Part shown: piece by piece, positions 1-12,600 of the stretch | How positions within the stretch are numbered: position 1 is the stretch's first letter | Layout: each line of letters starts with the position of its first letter | Source: Agelas oroides | Lineage: Eukaryota; Porifera; Demospongiae; Agelasida; Agelasidae | Direction of reading: 5' to 3' | NCBI GenBank assembly: GCA_949130485.1 | Contig: OX422197.1 | Span: 4,571,193-4,635,192 of the forward strand | Length of the DNA stretch: 64,000 nucleotides | Program-made: the position numbers and the translations under genes | Notes under the pieces: model-generated | What the model was told of the DNA's origin: nothing | The model's input: the letters and a program-made list of their open reading frames with translations, nothing else | The model's database searches: none

Positions 1-624
1 TACAGGAGGAGGTGGTATGCCAGCAAGCATGGTGGCTGGGCCTCATCATTGACTGCTTCAATCACTAAATAGATATGGTCCTTGTGCACATGTAGAGGCT
101 ATACTGTTTGTTGGCATTGCGCTAGCGTGATCAAACACGCAGTGAAGGAGAGATGGAAGGTGAGGGGAGATAAATAGATCTTGGAAGCACAAGGTTGTAA
201 CTTTTTTGGATGTGAGAATTTTGCCAGGTTGGCCAATCACTCATCTTAATTGCTTGCTGTGACAGAGTGGGATGGGGTGGAGTGGTGCGGTATTGCTGTA
301 TGGCGAGAGGGGAACACACTTGTACAGTCAGGGAAGAAAAGAAGACAGCAGGAGATCGGCAACTGAGATTAAAAATCAATTGTTTGCGGGATGTCTCACC
401 TCCTTAGGAAAGAAACACCAGCTAGGTTGTTTTGGTGCGTAATGAAATCACTTGTTTTTGCATAGCTTGTTTAGACGAGAGGTGCTACCGTGTGGCTCCT
501 GTTTGTACTGCAGTGACAGGGCTGCCAGGCCAGAGGATTCATTCCAGGACCACCTTTTGAAAAAAAATAAATAAATGAGGTACCATGCTGGTGCTTTTTC
601 TCACCTGACTCGATGGCATCAAAG
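1..624. other. NHE intron sequence, nothing recognised
   Basis: Upstream membrane-domain exons of the exchanger are not found here, so this is read as intron. AT-rich with no repeat assigned. Confidence 0.4.
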
Positions 625-666
625 CACCCACTGGAATTTAGTGAAAAGAGACAAATCCTTACAAGA
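625..666 (+). CDS. SLC9A-like: NHE exon a
   Basis: Fourteen codons ending EKRQILTR before donor GTGAGT, directly ahead of TIDHVMSG. It corresponds to the NHE stretch just before the FDH/IDH motif. The acceptor used (ATCAAAG at 618-624) is weak, so the 5' edge is uncertain. Confidence 0.6.
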
Positions 667-3600
667 GTGAGTATTTCTTTTAAGAATTGGCCTAAATAGG
701 CGTATGGGGTTACCTAATGTACAGCGTTGTTCGCAAATGTGTACAAATGATGTTCAAAAGGAGCCAAATTTGATTAATTTGCCAGGAATGTAGACAACTT
801 GTAGGTCTTTGCATTCTTGGTGTTAACTTGATTGGGCTCTCCAGGGTGCCATGGGAACAGAGGTATCTGTCTCCAACGAGGCTTCCCATCCAGGGGTGAG
901 TTTACTGCCATACTCCCCCATACATGTGCAGTGTGGATATGCACCATGTGGATGCAGTGGAGGTATGCACCAACAACTCTGTGTTCGCCACAACCTTGTT
1001 CGCTCGCCACAACTTGACTCACTTGTCCCGCCATCCATTGTACTCTGGTGCTGCCATTTATTGTAGGGCTGCACAAGAACAATTCTTAAAATCATTATTT
1101 CTCTATAATTTGTGTAAGGTATTATTCCCAGTTAAAACGAAGCCTTGTATGACTATTACAATGCATTACCCTGGAAGTCTGACAATGTTGGGAGTGCATT
1201 GCACTGGAAGTCTGACAATGTTGGGAGTGCATTGCACTGGAAGTCTGACACCACCGAGACCTCAAAGTTATTGTAAACAGCACTTCTTGGTATTTGCAAC
1301 CAATGTGTCCAAAAATGTATTGAGCACTGAAAGAGAGACTACCTATGCAAGTCATCGGTGCTGTGAATAATGTCTTAGCCTCATTCCCAGCCCTTATTTG
1401 TAAGAAAAGTGATTTATGATGAAGTTGGCTTTGAGTCTGTGACTGAGACTAGTAAAACGTATTCCAAAGAGCAGCCTTTCAGCTAGTGTGTGTATGTTCC
1501 ACTGTATGCTGTGTACACCTTTGTACATGTTCTGGTTGTGCCAGAGGTAAGTGCTTTGTGTAGTCAAAAGTTTCAGGTCAAAGGTCAATCATTCTCAACA
1601 GTGGCTTTACTGTAGTAGCTAGGGTAAACACTTTGTTTACAAGGGCACTTATCTAATCTCCAGTGGTAGCTACTTCAGAGTGTTATTGTGGAGCTAAGCG
1701 AATCTGTGAATGTGTATTGCCTTTGTCAAGTTATGTGGGTAGTACTGTGCTTGTACCAGCAATACAACCTGAGTATGTGATAGCTACTTGGCAAGTTATT
1801 GTAGTCCAGGAAGACTGGTCTTGAGACCCCGGCTATGTGTGTTCAGGTCTGTAGGCAGTAGGTTTCCTGGCTAATTTTCCTCATAGTGTATTGAGGCACT
1901 CATTTATGTATAGTGACTAAATGTCACTGATGATGCTGAAAAATGATTAAACCTTAATTTAGCCCAATTAAATAGATTCCAATTTACTGTACAACACCTG
2001 TACCAAGATTGACAACAACCCACTAGTTACAGCACAAGCAGCCTAATTCTACTAGTGAATGAGTACATAACATGTATATACCAGTAGGCTTTGCTACAGA
2101 GGTTGGAAGGAATCTCTAATGCACTTTAGCAATGGATCGTGAGTTTACAAATGTATTTCTCTTCTCTGTGTAGACTATAGACCATGTGATGTCTGGAATG
2201 GAAGATATACTGGGCCACTTTGGACACAACAGACTCAGGGTGAGAACATGTGTGTGCATGCAGGATTGCAGAGGTTAGGTAGGACAGTAGGGAATTTAGC
2301 CTCGTTCCCAGGCCCCGCCCAGCTTTCCATCGCTTTCAGTACGGAAAAGCGGGGAGAGCCTGGTATCTTTTCTCACGTGAGCATGACGTAATTGGAAAAT
2401 GCCGAAAATCTACAGAATTAACAGGGCTGTGTTTCACGTATTTTCAACCAACTACACGCTCAACGCTTCATCTGTACGACAGTCGGCCCCCGATAGCTAG
2501 ATACATGAGGTAAGTTACCTTGTGCCTTGGCTCTCTTTGCTGTTCTGGGCCTAGTGCGCCCACACACAATTAAACCCTTTCTACCATCCTTTCTATCCTG
2601 ACGTCACTCACGTGAGAAATGATACCAGGCCCTCTCCCGCTTTTCCATACTGAAAGCGACGGAAAGCTGGGCGGGGCCTGGTAACAAGGCTATTGAGAAT
2701 TCACATGCACAGTTGCAGAATCTTTGCTATCATACTCTCGAACTTAAACTTCCCAATAATGACCTCAGCGATAACAGTGGTTGTGTCCATCTTTCCACTC
2801 ACAAGTATGGAGCTCAGATGCTGGTTGTTACAGCTATTGTACACCACTAGCTAGCTAACCTCTAATGCAACTTCTCGGCTGGCTAGAAGCAGTCAATAAC
2901 TGAGTTCAAAATGTAGTTGCATACTTTCATCAAGAAATGCTGAAAGCTGTCATTACAGCCATGGCATATACAGCTCTGCTACAGTGCTTGGTGTAGAGCT
3001 GTAGCTAAGTGCCTAGGTATCTATAGGTCCGGTCACAGGTGCGTAGGGTGCACGGATGCTGTGGTGTGTGGTGGCAGCAACATGGAGGCCACAGGAGAGA
3101 AGCAGGGTGGTCACATAGTGCTCTGCTAAATATGTGTCCCTTATAACTATGAAGTGGCGAAGCCGTGAGTAGTATGTGTGAAAAAAGATCGTAACCATCG
3201 ACCCTGTCCTCATTAACTGACAAATGAACTCCAGGAGTCACAAAAAGAAATTTCAGTTACCATGGTGATGGCCACTAAGCTGGTAAAACCTCTAAACATG
3301 TGTAGGTGGCCCTAAAGTGTAATTACAAGGCACATGTTACTACAAGTCAAATGTTATTAAGTGGAGTCTAAACAGACAGAGCACTGGTCACTCTTCATGC
3401 TACAGCTTCTCACAGTTGAGTCTTGTCTTTGTGAGTCTTTGGGATAGAACTATGGGTTGAGATGAAGCAATCTTGTAAGGAGGGGTATACCATGTGTGCA
3501 AGCAGTACGATACCATGCATCTTTAAGTCAGTTCTAGATATTCTTTTGTGGATTGTCCAACTGTAATATGGTGATGCCTAAAGGTAACTGTATTCAGTCA

Positions 3601-6600
3601 TGAACTACTGCTGGTTGAGCCTGTACGGAATGCTGCCACTGTCATCTGCAAATGTGGTAGAATTATGTGCCCTCTATAAGTAATTGTTTCCTCATACAGA
3701 TGCATAATTAGAGAGCATATAAACATTTGGTTCCAGGATCATCTAGATTAGGGAGGCACGTATGTTAAGCTCTCTCCTTTTCCCATTGCACTTCCCTTGC
3801 TCTCTACAACCTCCTCTGCTTCCTTCTCTACCCTCTCCTCCTCCTCCACTTCTCCTCCTTCACTTCCTTTCCTCTGTGTTACCTTCTCCATCTGCAGGAG
3901 AGACTTCAGGAACTGGACTCAAGGTTCCTCCGGAAGATATTTGAGCGTTATCCTGAGGCAAGAGATGAACAAATTCTCCACACTTTTAAGAAACTACAGT
4001 ACAAGTGAGTTGAAATACACATGAATCAACATGAGAATGAAGCAAAAAGCGGCATAACCATGAGACGTATATGAGCCATTGGGTGGGCTCCCAGTGGATC
4101 ACAACACTGCATGAATAACCTAGGCAGATTGTTCATCGTTGTGGGACAAGTGGCGGCACAACCATGAGTAGTACATGCAAGCTGTACCCACCATCCCTGT
4201 CTAGCTCTAATAGCCTGATTACACTCCTGGTAGTGTTCCGCATCAGTATTCAAACTTGAGAGCCCTCTGGAAATGTGCTCCTGACTACACCATCATGATT
4301 GCCATTGTGTACTGACAGTTTTTCTATGATAATAGCTGTACAGATGTATGTCGTGAGTTGTAGTTCATGCTGCCTTGCCTTTGTGCTCATGAAACATATG
4401 ATACATAGTAACTTGTGCGGTTATCACTTGAAATTGAAGGGCCAAATTATGTTACTATGGCAATGCCTGTATAATATAGTGTATATTCATGATCAGTAGT
4501 TCCTTGTTGGGTGTGTGGTAGTACTGTAATTAGGTCCTGGAGGCCACTTTATGTTTCCTTTTTATGCTGATAGCATTGCAGTGGTTGATGGGTGTTTACT
4601 ACAAGAGCCAGGGAGTCACCCTGATAGTGTTACACAGCCCATAGTGGTGGATTGAACTCACTGCTGACTACACTATCATCTAATTAGTAGCAAAGCAAAG
4701 TGGTGGGAAAAAATTTCTCATGCAAACTTGGACTTGTAGGTGTAACTGCCATGATGACGTGATGGATGACATGATGAATGACGTTCAAAGCTAATAGTGG
4801 AAATAAATGGAGGTGGCTTTGTCGCTACAGAGACGTGCACAATCTGCACTACTATCAGTTAACCACACTCTTGGCCTACTAGTGTTGCTGTATGACTAGC
4901 CTTCTTCTGATGTTCTCTAGTTTGTATACATGTAATAATAAACTATACAGTGGTGTTTAATCGTTATCCTCCCATGAGCTGAACAGGCAGCAAGCACCCG
5001 GCTAATGTGTTAACCAGTAGAAGCAAAGAAGAAGGTACTGTCCACTGTAGTGACCCCAGCTGTTTTAGGAATGCCACACAATTATGGAACAAGCAGAGAT
5101 CTCATAGCAACCCAACCAGTAAGGGAAGCCTGTAGATGCTGTGTGGTAGGAAGCTTATCACAAATCCAATAAATTTCGTATGGGGGAGAGGTATACGGAG
5201 AGTGGGGCACAATTATCTCTCCTTACTTCATGACAAGAAGACCTGCAGTTTCACATGTTGGATGCATTCCATTGCTGGAGAGGTCAACATCCTGCCTGGT
5301 TAGAATTGTGTCGCTTACAAGAGTTTGTTGCTGCCACTTAGCTTGCACCTTGCACTCCTCTAAAACCAGGAAAGCAGGAAAATGGAACAATGATTATCCT
5401 GTCACAGTATAAAATAGACTTAGTTTAAGTGAACATTACATTAACATAAAAAGTGTGTGAACCAGACAGAAACCAGTACCCAGCTGGCAGCTAATATTGG
5501 TTTAAGAAACTATAAAACAGGCACCACATGGCTCATTCCAGAGGGTGAGCTAGTGGGTGACTTTATTGTCTGCCACTCTCACAGTACACAGTGACCAGCA
5601 AGCAGCCACGAATATGCTTGAGTGTTATTGCAACTGGATAGTTGGCAGCCAAGTAGTAGCCAAGGTAACTTTGAAATTTGAAGTGTGGTTCAAAGAGAAC
5701 AGCGTAAACCCTCCACTCAAAAGTGCTTCCTTTAACAGCTGTGGTTAAGCTATTGAGAGGACTTCTTCACACAGGTATTTGCTGTCTTGTCATATAGCTA
5801 CCTTCTTTAGGAGAATCCTATAGCCCTACAAACAACAGTGCATTGTTGTTGTTGCTGGGCAGATTGATTTAAAATACACCTTGTACTGTAGAATGCTTTG
5901 GGTGTCCCACATGGTATCCAGTTGCAATTGATTGCATGCTTTGACACACCTTGGCTAGCCGCAAGTAATTGTTTGTGAGATTTTAAGGGCCACTTGGTGA
6001 ATAGCAGCCGCCTATTGTTCCACCCACTGGGATAATGTTGCACAACCTTTCTCTGAAGTGAGTAAGCTGGCCACATTACACAGCTACTTGACCAAACACT
6101 CAAGGTTATCAGGTCCTGTGATGGAGCACCTACTTTGGGGGGTTGACCTCAGTTGTTATAGAAACGTGGGTGGCACTTGTATGTTAAATGTGAGGCAGAC
6201 TGCTGTAGGCTAACTAGATGAATGAGATGAATGCAAGGCATTGTGGGGGCGAGCCTGTGCAAGCAGTATGCCAAGGACTACAATTGCGCATGCGCAGTTC
6301 GTATACACGCGTGCCCTTTTGCACTTCTTGTCGAGGTGTCGAAGTTGGCATGGCGTTTAGTAAGAAGTAAAGTTGCTGTTTGTTTACTGTGCCTCAAAAA
6401 TGACAAAGGCAGTGTTGTACATTATTCACACAGGAATGACCTCGTAATTGAAACTCTTCAATTCTTGGCCAGGCGTGACTCTCTCTCTTCTGGAGTCTCA
6501 TTGGCTATCAGCTGCTGGCGACGAGCTCTATCCCTTTCTCTCCGCCCTCTGCTCAGCAGTCTCCTCAGCTCTGCGTCGGCGCTCTCTTTCTCTCCTACGC

Positions 6601-9600
6601 TGAAGCCTGATTTCCCTCCTTTCTCTTGCTTCTCCATCACTTATAGATCTACTATCCATTCTTTCATAGAACTTTAACAATTCAACTCGAAAAAGTAGTT
6701 AGGTAGCTGTAATAATTTTACAACTCTGCACTGCTAGCTATGCAGTACCACAAGGGAAATATTAGACATGTGGTAAATTGGAATACGCGTATATACGGAA
6801 TGTGACTATACGTACCAAGAATGAACGAACCGACAGACATCATCTCCGTATGACCGACCATGTGGGGCTCGCTCAGGCTCGCCCCAATTTGGCATTTGCA
6901 GTATCAGTTTTTGCTGCACCATTTCTGTTGCTAAGGCCACTGTGAGAGAGACATAGAAGTGGCTGCACCATTTCTGTTGCTAAGGCCACTGTGAGAGAGA
7001 CATAGAAGTGGCTGCACCATTTCTGTTGCTAAGGCCACTGTGAGAGAGACATAGAAGTGGCAACCGTTCTAGGGGTTGGAACCACCTTACATAGGCGTCA
7101 TGCATTTTTAAGGTCACGGTGTTTGTTTGTTTTCTTATTGTCTAGCAACCAAATAATAATATATAACAATGAGTGGAGTGGCAATATATAGGTTATGGCA
7201 ATGGGTTGCTAAGCAACAGAAAACAAAATAAGTGCAATCTACAAGTGGAACACCATTTGCCTTCCAGCTCATACTTCTCCACATCTGTAAATGCACCCAA
7301 TGCTATCACAAACATTTTAGCAGAGCTGCTTCAATAGGAAGCTCCGGGACCAGGGCTAGTAGTAGTGTTCCAAAAGCTGGTACAGCCTAGCCTCGTTCCC
7401 AGGCCCGCGCCCAGCTTCCTGTCACTTGCAGTACGGTTAAGCGAGAGAGGGCCTGGTACATTTTCTCACGTGAGTGACGTCACAGGTAGAAAGGCGGTAG
7501 AAAGACTTTAATTGAACGTGAGCGAGCACGACTAAATTGCTCACTGATTGCTGGTGTGTGTCTTCACTGTTTAGGCTTGGTAAAACTCTCTGTCCTCCCG
7601 ACTGTCTCGTGAATAGCGACATAAAAGCGCCTTCGTGCGCTGCTATCTTTTGACTCGGAATAGTTGTGCTCTAGTGAGTGCATGTGGGCGAAGTTTTTTG
7701 TGGTTTACATGACGCCCACGTTCGCATAATTTGCCCTGTCCGTGACGTCACTCACGTGAGAAAATGTACCAGGCCCTCTCCCGCTTAACCGTACTGCAAG
7801 CGACGGGAAGCTGGGCGCGGGCCTGGGAACGAGGCTAGGTACAGCCACCTTTGCAACCCAGTGCACAACTCTCCAAAACCACAATTGGGTAAACTTATAG
7901 CATAGGGTATGGCTTCACTATATTACAAAGCTAGCTAACACTTAGCTGTGGTTTAGAATTGTGGTACACTTGTTGCAAATGTGCAGAAGTTTTAACCTGG
8001 GCTAGTAGTATGAGTATTTGGACTAGTAGTAACAAGCATTTTATACTCAGAAAGAGCATAATTCAGAATTGAAAGAGAATAGCACATTTCTTCTCGCAGT
8101 TGTGTGTCAAACTGTCCAAGAATCAATCTCAGAGTGCTTAAGGTTCTCAGAGGGAGATCTTCCTAAGGAAATTATAAGCCATGGGTCGCTCTCATGGCTC
8201 AATAAACCCAGTCGCTCTCCTGACTCAACAAACCCAGTCGCTCTCATGGCTCAACAAACCCAGTCGCTCTCATGGCTCAACAAACCCAGTCGCTCTCATG
8301 GCTCAACAAACCCGGTCGCTCTCATGGCTCAACAAACCCGGTCGCTCTCATGACTCAACAAACCCGGTCGCTCTCATGGCTCAACAAACCCGGTCGCTCT
8401 CATGGCTCAACAAACCCGGTCGCTCTCATGGCTCAACAAACCCGGTCGCTCTCATGGCTCAACAAACCCGGTCGCTCTCATGGCTCAACAAACCCGGTCG
8501 CTCTCATGGCTCAACAAACCCGGTCGCTCTCATGGCTCAACAAACCCGGTCGCTCTCATGGCTCAACAAACCCGGTCGCTCTCATGGCTCAACAAACCCG
8601 GTCGCTCTCATGGCTCAACAAACCCAGTCGCTCTCATGACTCAACAAACCCAGTCGCTCTCATGGCTCAACAAACCCAGTCACTCTCATGGCTCAACAAG
8701 CCCAGAACGTAGCAGACCCAAAGCAGAGACCCCTATAATTATATAATACCATATATCTTATTGTGTCAGATTACACAGTATGTGTACAAGTTGCTAGTAT
8801 ATGCATGGTGGGTTGGTAGGACATGTCCACCGTAAACTGATATCAAATGCAGGCCCATAAGAAGACCCAATTGTAATCATTCTTATGGAGATTCAAGGTG
8901 TCATATTTCTGTCTCTGTAGCAACACATACTTATGAGAGTGCCTCACATTAGAGTAAAGTACATCAAACTTGTGCTCTAATGTATGTACAGATTGTTTTA
9001 ATTACTAGTTAATTTAGTTAATTACTACCAAAGGTGGTATGCATGTTCCCAATGTTGGTCGCTAAAGTGTGATGTGATGCTGTTAGTAATGTGTTCATGT
9101 CCTCAAGACTACACTTTCAAACTGACGTCACAGATTCTGTACTGGAATGTAAACAAGAACCCTATCCTAGCCATAGAGCCAGTGATAACTTGTATGTTTT
9201 GATTCTAGACCAAGTATTATTGTATGACTGCATAGTTTAGGCTTCCAAAAAGGTAAAAGGTGAGTCTTTGGATAGGTCACAGCAGTTTGTGTCTTCAGAG
9301 ACTTGGTGTTTCCTACTGTTGTAGGCTACATGGGCACTCATGCATAACAATGTTGTGGTGAGAGAGAGTAGGAAATAAATCTTTGAAAACAATTCTGGGA
9401 TCCACTGAGGATTCAAACCCAAGACCTTCTAGCTGTGACATAGTCTGGTGCCCTCCTAGTAGTCCTAGTGGTCGTAACCATGGCTGATGGGAAAAATTTC
9501 GGACTTGCTAGACAACAGTAAGTGCTCCTTTGCCCAGGGGTCCAAGTGGTTGGTTGAGTGGTACGTAAGAGCGTCTGAATAGACTTCAGCTAGTTCCAGT

Positions 9601-12600
9601 CACAGTCCACCCTTGTGAATCAGTTAAAGTTCAGTTGAGGCCTGAAGGCAATGCTGCTTTTGTAGCTTGTCTTCAAGGTCCATATGATAGCCTTTTGGAA
9701 TTTTTCCCACCCATCTCTAACTAGATTTATAATTGCCATATTAGAATTAGCATTATTCTCAGGACTCCACCTAGCCGGCACAGGGAAAGGACACCCTGGA
9801 AACAAACTACTTCAATGTCACTGAGTGTGTAAGTACAGTCCTGGTTTATTTGAAGACTTGGAAATGACTACCCAATGAAGCATGGGATCACAAGCTACAC
9901 ATTTCAAAAGATGAAAGGTATCTCTTTCCTTGTCCACTCATTTTGAACTTGTTTTCCTCTAAGTCTTGCTTTCAGTACTAACTATGACCATGACCAGCAC
10001 TCTGTGTAGGCGTGGTTATTGGCCAGAATCTCACTCCCCCATACCAGAGGAGGTTGGAAGCTGGTAATTAGTGGTACGCATGAGGTAGCAATTATTGCTA
10101 CGTGAATGACATAATCATACGGGCTGCCATAGAGGCCCATAGTGAAAGGTGAAATCGATTTACACAAACAGCTCTCGCTTGTTTGGGACGAAACTTGCTC
10201 AGTGGATACTGCCAGGTGAGCTCTAGATTGACAGCTATGGCATTTTATGGCGTGCAAAATCTTCCACGGGGATTCCCAAGGAAACACTTAAATACTTCGC
10301 GTATCAGGAAGAGCTATAGCGGTCGATCTAGAGCTCACCTGGCAGCATCTACTGAGTGAGTTTCGTCCCAAACAAACGAGAGCTGTTTGTGTAAATCGAT
10401 TTCACCTTTCACTATGGGCCTCAATGGCAGCTCGTATGATTACGTCATTCACGTAGCATTAATTGCTACCTTCGCGTGAACGCGCGCGTAGCTAATTACT
10501 AGCTTCCAACCTCCTCTGCCCCCATACCTTGGACTTTCAAGCCAACAATGCCTTATCAGCTGGTGTAAATGTGGTAATGGAAGTCCATTCATAGATAGCA
10601 AACTTGATAAAGGGATATCAGAGAATTTTAAAAATTTAATGGGACAATCCTCCAGCCCCCTGTGTAGTGAGTACAAAGTACATCAATATAAGGGTTGCAT
10701 GCCTTGGGAATGAGGCAAGTGTTGCCCTCACACCCCCATATCTTTAGCTGGCAACTTATACCTCTACTTGACAATTTTCTGAATGAAGCCCTGCCTATGG
10801 CAGGGCCTATGAGCACATCCTGGGGATTATTCCAAACTTATTGTTGAGAAGGTCATTGTGTGAAGTCTAGGTTGGGTGCATTGCCATAGTGACGTGTGCT
10901 CAACAGAATCCTTGTAATGCCTAAGCCATGCTTGGTGAAGAGGTCTTGTAGATCACCACTGTCTTTGATCTATATGAAGGAAGAGATATGTAGCATCACC
11001 CCTCCTAGCACTGCATACAGTGCATAGAGATAGATCATGACCATTATGTCCTAGATTTAAAAAAAAATTGCTGACTGAACACTTTATTTTTTAAGACCTG
11101 CAAATTGGTGCTATGTGTAAATGGACCAAGTTGTTAGTGCCTTTTGACAGTCAGTGAGTTTGGCTGGCTTCTGCAAAACTAAGTAAATTGGTGTTTATTA
11201 ATATTCATTATGTTGTTGAAACTGTAGGGATTGTGTTGTTTACCAAGCTAATTTTTCTGCATTTAAAGAATCCCCATGTCTGAAGGTGCGAATGCAAACA
11301 TGACAATGAACCACCTGCTTGTTGGAAGCCAGTAGAGTAGATTAGGTGTTGCATATAGAGACTAAATATATGTCACATGTTCTTACTATAATGTGTTACT
11401 ACTGTCCATAGAAATTACGTTTTGAACATCAAATGTACAGCTTGGGCATTTCTGCACATATTCAATTGCCTTGGTATTTCAGTACTCAAGTTTGACATAG
11501 ACTACTCTATAGAAGTGTCACACAAGGGTGAGGTCGATTACCAACGATCCTCTTTATAGGTGGATCAAATCTGGGGAACAGATGAGGGAAGAGAGCGCAA
11601 AGTTCAAAGTAGTTTTCACACGTGGATAAGAGTTCAATTTGGTAGTAGATACTACAGCAAAAATGGAAAATAATGCAGCGGCAGACATGAGCTGGAGAAA
11701 TAGACAAAATGAAGTATTGGAAATGTGGAAAGACAAAACCACTTATCTACGTAACAAGAATCTAATATTGTATATTGAGGTGGAGGCACTGATGAAGCTC
11801 TACTTATACCGTCCATGCCCAACATGCATGTTGTGGTCATTGACTGGCCATGTTGTCACCTGCTGTTGTTGTAGGGCACTATAGGTATATTGGCAGTTGT
11901 AAAGTTAGTACATTGTTAGATTAGCTTTGTTCCCACAATAAGGAAGGGATAGCTTTCTCACATGCATGATTTCAAGGGTGTACATTCAAGGTAGAATGAC
12001 TTACGCATGTGTGCTAGCAGTAACTACACACACAGCTATGATGGCGCAAAAACAGTTTGCTATAGTTCGCTGGGTAAACCAGTTTAGTAGATTCCTAGTG
12101 AGTCAGACATGGCACCTAGCTGATGAGCAAAATGATAAGAATTTTGTGATTTGTTGTGTTCTGTTAGGTTACACCAACTCATCAGCAAAGACTCAAGGAA
12201 CCAACCAGTTCTACATGAGAAAAATGCTTTGCTGTGATCTTTCGCAATTCACAATATCGCAATGCACACACCAGGTACTAATGCGTAGTGTGCATAAGAG
12301 TGATTAGACCATATATGAATAATTAATGAGGCAGAAGCTTTGAGGGTTCCACAGGGTGTTAAAGTAGGTTAAAGCCCTCATGCATATTCATCAGTGCATT
12401 GCACATTCTCCATGATATCCATTGAAATTAGCTGGTATGGGGAGGTATGGTCTAAGTCGGATAGAGCCCTCTCATGAGGGCTTTAACCCACTTAAACACC
12501 CTTGGTAACACTGCCCTCGGTTCCCACGGGGTGTTTAAGTGGGTTAAAGCCCTCATGAGAGGGCTCTATCCTATACATAGTTTTCACGTGTTTGTTTTAA

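Noticed and set aside
924..1370. 148-codon frame near the left end
   Set aside because: Built from an interspersed repeat also present at 53085-53740, where the frame is different.
6231..6677. 148-codon + frame
   Set aside because: Overlaps the Arg-rich - strand fragment inside a mobile element; composition suggests a shadow frame.
8184..8704. CRISPR-like regular repeat
   Set aside because: Units are directly adjacent without spacers, in an animal intron. The 19-, 41- and 63-bp arrays fail for the same reason.
8069..8746. Four overlapping repetitive frames of 94-152 codons
   Set aside because: The 26-bp unit has no stop in any + frame, so the frames are a repeat artefact.
9409..9440. tRNA gene
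   Set aside because: Only a box-B-like word and a poor box A; no cloverleaf can be formed. Read as a SINE relic.
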